20,960 nt of DNA from JBMOLK01 sp049325575 (GTDB lineage Bacteria > Bacillota > Clostridia > Acetivibrionales > Acetivibrionaceae), in assembly GCA_049325575.1 (NCBI GenBank), contig JBMOLK010000044.1:1-20960 (forward strand), written 5' to 3'. Positions within the stretch are counted from its first letter, which is position 1; every line of letters begins with the position of its first letter. The position numbers and the translations under genes were made by a program. The notes beneath the pieces are model-generated. The model had not been told where the DNA came from and ran no database searches. It worked only from the letters and a program-made list of their open reading frames with translations. This document shows positions 16,395-20,960 of the stretch, in pieces.

Positions 16395-17063
16395 ATGAGC
16401 GAAATCAAAGTTGTAACAAATATGCTTAACGCAAATGATATACTTACTGCAAAGAACCGGGAGCTCTTAAAGGATAAAGGTATATATATACTGAACATGA
16501 TGAGCTCCCCAGGCTCAGGAAAAACCTCTGTTCTTGAGAAGGTTATATCCAAGCTTAAGGATGAAATAAGGATTGCAGTAATTGAAGGCGATTTATACAC
16601 AACCAAGGATGCTGCAAGGATAGAGGCCCAAGGAGTCCCTGTAGTCCAAATCAATACCAATGGAGCATGCCATCTGAATGCAAGAATGATAAAGGATGCA
16701 TTGGAAAGTCTAGACCTTGATAGTATTGATTTATTAATTATTGAGAATGTTGGAAATCTTGTATGTCCGGCAGAATTTGAACTGGGTGAAGACACAAAAA
16801 TAACTGTTTTAAGTGTGACAGAAGGAAACGATAAGCCGTTAAAATATCCATTGATGTTCGAAAAGTCAGAGGTAGTAATACTAAATAAAATGGACCTTAT
16901 AAACTATACAAATTTCAATCTTGAAGAGTTTTATAATGATATAAAGTCTATCAATAATAATGCAATTGTATTTGAGACGTCCTGTATGTCCGGTCAGGGA
17001 ATAGATGACCTTAGTGACTGGCTTAAAAATAAAATTAAAAATCAATTTAAAGGAGAGATTTAG
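16395..17063 (+). CDS. hypB: Hydrogenase nickel incorporation GTPase HypB
   Basis: This 222-residue GTPase of the SIMIBI class drives nickel delivery. It has the P-loop SPGSGKTS (38-45), the EGD switch (64-66), the metal site GACH with C92 and H93, ENVGNLVCP, and the guanine-specificity NKMD motif. It lacks both the N-terminal CxxCGC high-affinity nickel site and a histidine-rich stretch, so it is a minimal HypB. ATG 16395 is preferred because AAGGTGA ends 5 bases before it; an in-frame GTG at 16386 overlaps the end of hypA and has no better ribosome site. Confidence 0.95.
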   Translation: MSEIKVVTNMLNANDILTAKNRELLKDKGIYILNMMSSPGSGKTSVLEKVISKLKDEIRIAVIEGDLYTTKDAARIEAQGVPVVQINTNGACHLNARMIKDALESLDLDSIDLLIIENVGNLVCPAEFELGEDTKITVLSVTEGNDKPLKYPLMFEKSEVVILNKMDLINYTNFNLEEFYNDIKSINNNAIVFETSCMSGQGIDDLSDWLKNKIKNQFKGEI

Positions 17064-17064
17064 T

Positions 17065-17280
17065 ATGCCGCATATCGGATTTGGAGAACTGATTTTGATA
17101 CTTGTTATCGCTTTGATTATTTTTGGCCCGGGCAAGCTGCCTTCTGTAGGTTCAGCTATTGGTAAAGCCTTCAGTGAATTTAAAAAAGCATCAAAAGACC
17201 TTACAAGCGAGGTAAGCGGTACAGCAAGTGAAAAAGAAAAGAGTGATGCTTCAAAAACTACCGTTGATGCCAATGAATAA
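17065..17280 (+). CDS. tatA: Sec-independent protein translocase TatA
   Basis: This 71-residue pore-forming Tat component has a short N-terminal helix (about 5-20), the FGPGKLP hinge (20-26), an amphipathic helix to about 46, and a charged tail. ATG 17065 follows AAAGGAGAG and sits one base after the hypB stop; a longer reading from 17005 lies inside hypB and is unlikely. No separate tatB is seen, as is usual in Gram-positive bacteria, so TatA may do both jobs. Its place between hypB and two tatC genes ties it to hydrogenase export. Confidence 0.95.
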   Translation: MPHIGFGELILILVIALIIFGPGKLPSVGSAIGKAFSEFKKASKDLTSEVSGTASEKEKSDASKTTVDANE

Positions 17281-17312
17281 AATAATACACCATCAGTTAA
17301 GGAGTTTTTCTC

Positions 17313-18101
17313 ATGGCAGAGAATGAAAGTGTTCTAAAACAAGGCTTTTATGATGAAAGTATAATTACATCAGAGAATATTGTTGGTCTGGTTCGCTGGC
17401 TGGCTAAATTCCGTATAAGGTTAACTGCAATTGTCCTGGTTCCACTAATATTAGCTGTTGCAGTTTACTTTTTTGCAGATCGGATTCTGGCATTAATAAC
17501 ACTACCATTAAAAGGTCAAACTCTATTTTTTATGACTCCTGTTGACGGTGTAATGACTAAGATAAAGATTGCATTTTTTGGAGGAGTGATTATAGGCTTG
17601 CCGATAATTACATACCTTGTTGTATCTATGTTTTCATCAAAGCTCAAAAAGAATACACGGAGGAAGGTTTATTTTGCTGTTATTCCCTTTGCATCTTCAG
17701 CCTTTATAGCGGGAGTTATTTTTGCATGCAAGTTAATTCTACCTACAACAATTAAATTTTTAATAAGCTGCGGAAGTGACGTTCTAAAGCCTATGATAGC
17801 AGGAAGTGATTATGTTTCGTTTATTACTTTTTTCCTGTTATCTGTTGGGCTTGTGTTTGAGCTGCCTTTAGTATTGGTAGCACTGTCTAGGATTGGCTTC
17901 ATTAAATCCAAAATGCTGATGAAAAAAAGAAAGATTGCAATAGTGATAACTTTTATCGTTCTGTCAATTTTAACACCTACACCAGATGCATTTACATTGT
18001 TGGCAGCGTCGCTTCCTGTACTATTCCTATATGAGCTTAGCGTATGGTGGATATTCATACTTGAAAAAATTGATGTAAAGAGGGAAAAAAGCTGTTTATA
18101 G
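17313..18101 (+). CDS. tatC: TatC paralogue 1, lacking the signal-peptide recognition residues
   Basis: This 262-residue protein has six predicted membrane helices and the TatC layout. It keeps the TM4 glutamate E183 (VFELP, equal to E. coli E170) and the TM5-TM6 motif LTPTPDAF with D225, then LYE. It has lost the twin-arginine binding residues. The HLxELRxR motif is WLAKFRIR (Glu15 replaced by K32). The Phe94 position in the first cytoplasmic loop is M106, and Glu103 is T115 (KNTRRK for KHERRL). It therefore should not bind an RR signal on its own. It is transcribed after tatA (32 bases) and before tatC paralogue 2 (32 bases). Confidence 0.92.
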   Translation: MAENESVLKQGFYDESIITSENIVGLVRWLAKFRIRLTAIVLVPLILAVAVYFFADRILALITLPLKGQTLFFMTPVDGVMTKIKIAFFGGVIIGLPIITYLVVSMFSSKLKKNTRRKVYFAVIPFASSAFIAGVIFACKLILPTTIKFLISCGSDVLKPMIAGSDYVSFITFFLLSVGLVFELPLVLVALSRIGFIKSKMLMKKRKIAIVITFIVLSILTPTPDAFTLLAASLPVLFLYELSVWWIFILEKIDVKREKSCL

Positions 18102-18133
18102 AAGCATTACTGCTTATTTTACCTTATTCTTAG

Positions 18134-18925
18134 ATGAAAGAAGAATTGAGCATGAAAAAGGGAATAAAAATAAAAGAAGATATCGATAAGCCTGTATATG
18201 ACCATTTGTCGGAACTAAGGACAAGGCTGATTATAATATTTTCTTCAATGCTTATTGCCACAATATTTTTATATACAAAAACACCCTTTCTGATAAAAAT
18301 GCTAAGCAACCCTATTTATGGGTTTAGATTGGAGTTTGCTTATTTTACAGTCACCGGTGCTTTTACTGCCAGGCTTAAGTTGGCCTTTATTGCTACAATT
18401 ATTATCGTAAGCCCTTTAGCTTACCAACAGCTTATGGCTTTTATCGGACCTGGGCTGACAAAAGGTGAACGCAGGCTTGTTTACAACTCAATATTCTTTG
18501 TTGTCCCTGTTTTTATTACAGGTGCAGTTTTGGGATTTATTTTTATTGTACCTAAAGTGCTGAGTTTTCTAATATCTTATGGAAGCTCTTATATGGACCC
18601 TATGCTTTCAGGGGAGAAGTATTTAAGCTTTGTTGGGCTCTTATGTGTCCTTATCGGCATTATATCAACGATACCGGTTATAATGATTTTTTTAGGAAAG
18701 CTTGGTATCCTAAGCTCATCACTGCTTAAAAAAGTCAGGAAATTTATTATTTTTACAGTACTTCTAGGAGAGGGCATTATTGCAGGGGATTTGACGACTT
18801 TTATCATGATAGGTGTTCCATTTATTATTGTGTATGAGGCTAGCATCTTAATTGTTATTATAATAGAAAAAAGACGTAAAAGAGCTGAAAATAGAATGCT
18901 GAATGTTTTGGAAAAAAACACTTAG
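18134..18925 (+). CDS. tatC: TatC paralogue 2, retaining signal recognition but lacking the TM4 glutamate
   Basis: This 263-residue, six-helix TatC keeps HLSELRTR (24-31, E27 and R29 for Glu15 and Arg17) and YQQLMAFIGPGL, with F103 in the Phe94 place and E112 (GERRLV) for Glu103. It thus keeps the full signal-peptide site. By contrast the TM4 glutamate is T179 (ISTIP for FEVP), and the LTPPD motif is IIAGD, keeping only the aspartate. It looks like the partner of paralogue 1, each carrying what the other lacks. The start is uncertain: ATG 18134 has no clear ribosome site, and ATG 18152, seven codons in, is also weak. Confidence 0.92.
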   Translation: MKEELSMKKGIKIKEDIDKPVYDHLSELRTRLIIIFSSMLIATIFLYTKTPFLIKMLSNPIYGFRLEFAYFTVTGAFTARLKLAFIATIIIVSPLAYQQLMAFIGPGLTKGERRLVYNSIFFVVPVFITGAVLGFIFIVPKVLSFLISYGSSYMDPMLSGEKYLSFVGLLCVLIGIISTIPVIMIFLGKLGILSSSLLKKVRKFIIFTVLLGEGIIAGDLTTFIMIGVPFIIVYEASILIVIIIEKRRKRAENRMLNVLEKNT

Positions 18926-18944
18926 ACCTTTAACTTAAGTATTT

Positions 18945-18958
18945 TAAAACATGTTTTA
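18945..18958. repeat. 14-bp perfect palindrome between tatC2 and hypF
   Basis: TAAAACATGTTTTA is a perfect palindrome 20 bases before the hypF start. It could be an operator or merely chance in AT-rich DNA. No T-run follows, so it is not a terminator. Confidence 0.4.
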
Positions 18959-18977
18959 CAATAAATTATTTCGAGGG

Positions 18978-20960
18978 ATGATGGTTCTGACTAATGAAAA
19001 AACAAAAAGGTTTATAATCGATGTAAAAGGGATCGTCCAGGGAGTGGGCTTTCGGCCGTTTATTTATAATCTGGCAAGAACACATATAATAAAAGGCTCT
19101 GTTTCAAACTACCCAGGAGGAGTCAGGATAGAAGCGGAAGGTATCGAAGATATGCTTTTTTCATTCATACAAAAAATCAAGCTTGAAGCGCCTCCGTTAT
19201 CCTATATTGAACACCTTAATTATGAAGAAGCTGATTTAGCAGGATATAAAGATTTCAAAATTCGTGAAAGCTCCCATGACAGTCCTCATGAAACACTTAT
19301 ATCACCGGATATTGCAGTTTGTGAAGACTGTCTTGGCGAGATGAATAACCCTGATGACAGAAGATATTTATATCCATTTATAAACTGCACAAATTGCGGA
19401 CCAAGGTTTACAATAACCACAAATATACCTTACGATAGAGTAAATACAACCATGCAAGGGTTTAAAATGTGCAGGGAATGTGAAGACGAGTATAGTGACC
19501 CATTCAACCGAAGATATCATGCCCAGCCTACTGCGTGCAGCAAATGCGGGCCAAAGATTGTTTTATTGGACGGAGAGGGAAATATGGTTGCTAAGGGTCA
19601 GGAATTCAAGAAGGCTCATGAACTTTTTGCCGCTGGAAAAATAATAGCGGTAAAAGGACTGGGAGGATACCATCTGGCCTGTGATGCCAAAAACAGTGCT
19701 GCTGTAATGGAACTTAGGAGAAGAAAAATCAGGGACGGTAAACCCTTTGCCCTTATGGCCAAGGATATGGATACTGTCTATAAATACTGCTATGTAAATA
19801 AGAAGGAACAAGAGCTTTTACTCAGCATAAAAAAACCCATTGTACTCCTTGAACGAAAGTTAGAGTGTGATCTTGATGTTAGGAGTATTGCCTCTGACAG
19901 CAATAGATTAGGAGTAATGCTTCCTTATACTCCGCTGCAATATCTTTTGTTTGATGAAAATATTGACCTCTTGATAATGACAAGTGGAAATAAAACAGGA
20001 GAGCCTATCTTTTATAAAGATGATGAAGCCTTAAAGGGGCTTAGGAATATAGCTGACTATTTTTTAATTGGTAACCGGGATATCTATCTAAGGACGGATG
20101 ATTCTGTAACCAGTGTTTTAGGAGATAAAGAATACATTATCAGAAGGTCAAGAGGGTATGTACCTTTCCCAGTGGATATTTCTATAAGTTTAGGTATGAA
20201 AGATGAGGCTTGGGTGCATACAAAACTTCCTTTTGTCCTGGGCTGTGGAGGGGAGCTTAAAAACACATTTTGTATAACAAAGGATAAAAGGGCATTTCTA
20301 AGCCACCATATTGGAGACCTGGAGAATATAGAGACACTGCGGTCCTTTGATGAAGGAATAGAGCATTTCAAAAGGATATTTAATGTAAATCCTGACATCA
20401 TCGCTTTTGATAAACACCCTGAGTACCTGTCATCAAAATATGCAAGGGAAGCAGGAGGCCTTATAAAAGTACCTGTACAGCACCACCATGCACATATTGC
20501 TTCCTGCATGGTTGAAAACCGTGTCTCAAGTAAGGTTATTGGAATTGCTTTTGATGGTACCGGATATGGTGAAGACGGGCATATTTGGGGAGGAGAATTT
20601 TTCGTAGGAGATTATTCACACTTTGAAAGAGCAGCACATCTTGAATATGTTCCTTTGCCGGGCGGAGAAATCAGCATCAGAGAGCCCTGGAGAATGGCGC
20701 TTTCCTTTATATTAAAATATTTAAGCGAGGATATGATAAATAATATTGATCATTTTTTTAGCAGTATAGAGCCTTATAAAGTTGAAATGGTAAAGCACCA
20801 AATAATAAAAAAAATAAATACACCACTAACAAGCAGCATGGGACGGCTTTTTGATGGTGTGTCCTCATTATTAGGATTGTGTAATGCTATCGAGTATGAG
20901 GGTCAGGCTGCAATAAGACTTCAACAGATAGCAGATATAAGTACAAATCATGTTTATTCA
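18978..20960 (+). CDS. hypF: Carbamoyltransferase HypF (3' end outside the window)
   Basis: HypF makes the thiocarbamoyl group on HypE that becomes the cyanide ligands of the Ni-Fe site. The 661 residues visible contain, in order, an acylphosphatase domain (VQGVGFRPF, 20-28, with R26), two zinc-finger pairs (C115/C118/C137/C140 and C165/C168/C187/C190), a YrdC-like domain (about 205-390) and the start of the Kae1-like domain (HHHAH at 502-506, then AFDGTGYG). Full-length proteins are usually about 750 residues, so roughly the last 100 are missing off the edge. GAGGG ends directly before ATG 18978; ATG 18981 is equally possible, and an in-frame ATG at 18951 lacks a ribosome site. HypC, HypD and HypE probably follow downstream. 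Confidence 0.95.
   Translation, partial: MMVLTNEKTKRFIIDVKGIVQGVGFRPFIYNLARTHIIKGSVSNYPGGVRIEAEGIEDMLFSFIQKIKLEAPPLSYIEHLNYEEADLAGYKDFKIRESSHDSPHETLISPDIAVCEDCLGEMNNPDDRRYLYPFINCTNCGPRFTITTNIPYDRVNTTMQGFKMCRECEDEYSDPFNRRYHAQPTACSKCGPKIVLLDGEGNMVAKGQEFKKAHELFAAGKIIAVKGLGGYHLACDAKNSAAVMELRRRKIRDGKPFALMAKDMDTVYKYCYVNKKEQELLLSIKKPIVLLERKLECDLDVRSIASDSNRLGVMLPYTPLQYLLFDENIDLLIMTSGNKTGEPIFYKDDEALKGLRNIADYFLIGNRDIYLRTDDSVTSVLGDKEYIIRRSRGYVPFPVDISISLGMKDEAWVHTKLPFVLGCGGELKNTFCITKDKRAFLSHHIGDLENIETLRSFDEGIEHFKRIFNVNPDIIAFDKHPEYLSSKYAREAGGLIKVPVQHHHAHIASCMVENRVSSKVIGIAFDGTGYGEDGHIWGGEFFVGDYSHFERAAHLEYVPLPGGEISIREPWRMALSFILKYLSEDMINNIDHFFSSIEPYKVEMVKHQIIKKINTPLTSSMGRLFDGVSSLLGLCNAIEYEGQAAIRLQQIADISTNHVYS

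Noticed and set aside
16157..16795. 212-codon minus-strand open frame across hypA and hypB
   Set aside because: Antisense shadow of two clear genes, with no plausible start signal.
18102..18133. Small hairpin (AAGCA/TGCTT) between the two tatC genes as a terminator
   Set aside because: The stem is only 5 bp with no real T-run, and the genes on both sides look co-transcribed.
1..20960. CRISPR array, tRNA or rRNA genes, insertion sequences, prophage or integrase genes
   Set aside because: No regularly spaced repeats, tRNA-like cloverleafs, transposase motifs or phage genes were seen on reading through.

Overview
The window reads as low-GC DNA from an anaerobic Clostridia-type Firmicute. The evidence is AT-rich sequence, strong AGGAGG-like ribosome binding sites, GTG and TTG starts, and small tight operons. 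A Tat-exported [NiFe] hydrogenase in this setting suggests the cellulolytic Ruminiclostridium-like clostridia, but the sequence alone does not settle the genus. All intact genes are on the + strand; the only minus-strand coding trace is a decayed ABC-transporter ATPase.

Region A (63-11753, closed by a strong terminator at 11800-11855) is a seven-gene operon with short gaps or overlaps. It encodes a beta-phosphoglucomutase-like HAD enzyme, a two-lobed SIS (phosphoheptose isomerase-like) protein, a 1089-residue fusion of a fucokinase-like GHMP sugar kinase with a sugar-1-phosphate nucleotidyltransferase, a large membrane GT2 glycosyltransferase of the cellulose-synthase type, an extended SDR of the thioester-reductase kind, a GT-C (GT39/ArnT-like) membrane glycosyltransferase, and a FabF ketosynthase. 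The first three together have the activity set needed to turn a sugar phosphate into an NDP-sugar, in the same logic as heptose activation (isomerase, kinase, phosphatase, nucleotidyltransferase). The rest would polymerise or transfer sugars at the membrane, with an acyl-processing pair (reductase and ketosynthase) of unknown purpose. The final product is not known to me.

Region B (11754-13270) holds the terminator, a putative promoter, a small lipoprotein with a calcium-loop-like DxNxDG motif, and a gene-poor stretch. That stretch contains the minus-strand remnant of a CbiO/NikO-type ECF ATPase, a 9-bp inverted repeat and a likely promoter for the next operon.

Region C (13271 to the window end) is a [NiFe] hydrogenase operon that carries its own maturation and export machinery: Tat-signal small subunit (interrupted by a 10-N assembly gap), large subunit, maturation endopeptidase, hypA, hypB, tatA, two different tatC genes, and hypF running off the right edge. 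The two TatC proteins look complementary. One has lost all three residues known to recognise the twin-arginine signal but keeps the TM4 glutamate and the TPTPD motif. The other keeps the recognition residues but has lost the TM4 glutamate and the TPP of that motif. This suggests an obligate heteromeric TatC receptor dedicated to the hydrogenase, which I consider the most interesting observation here.
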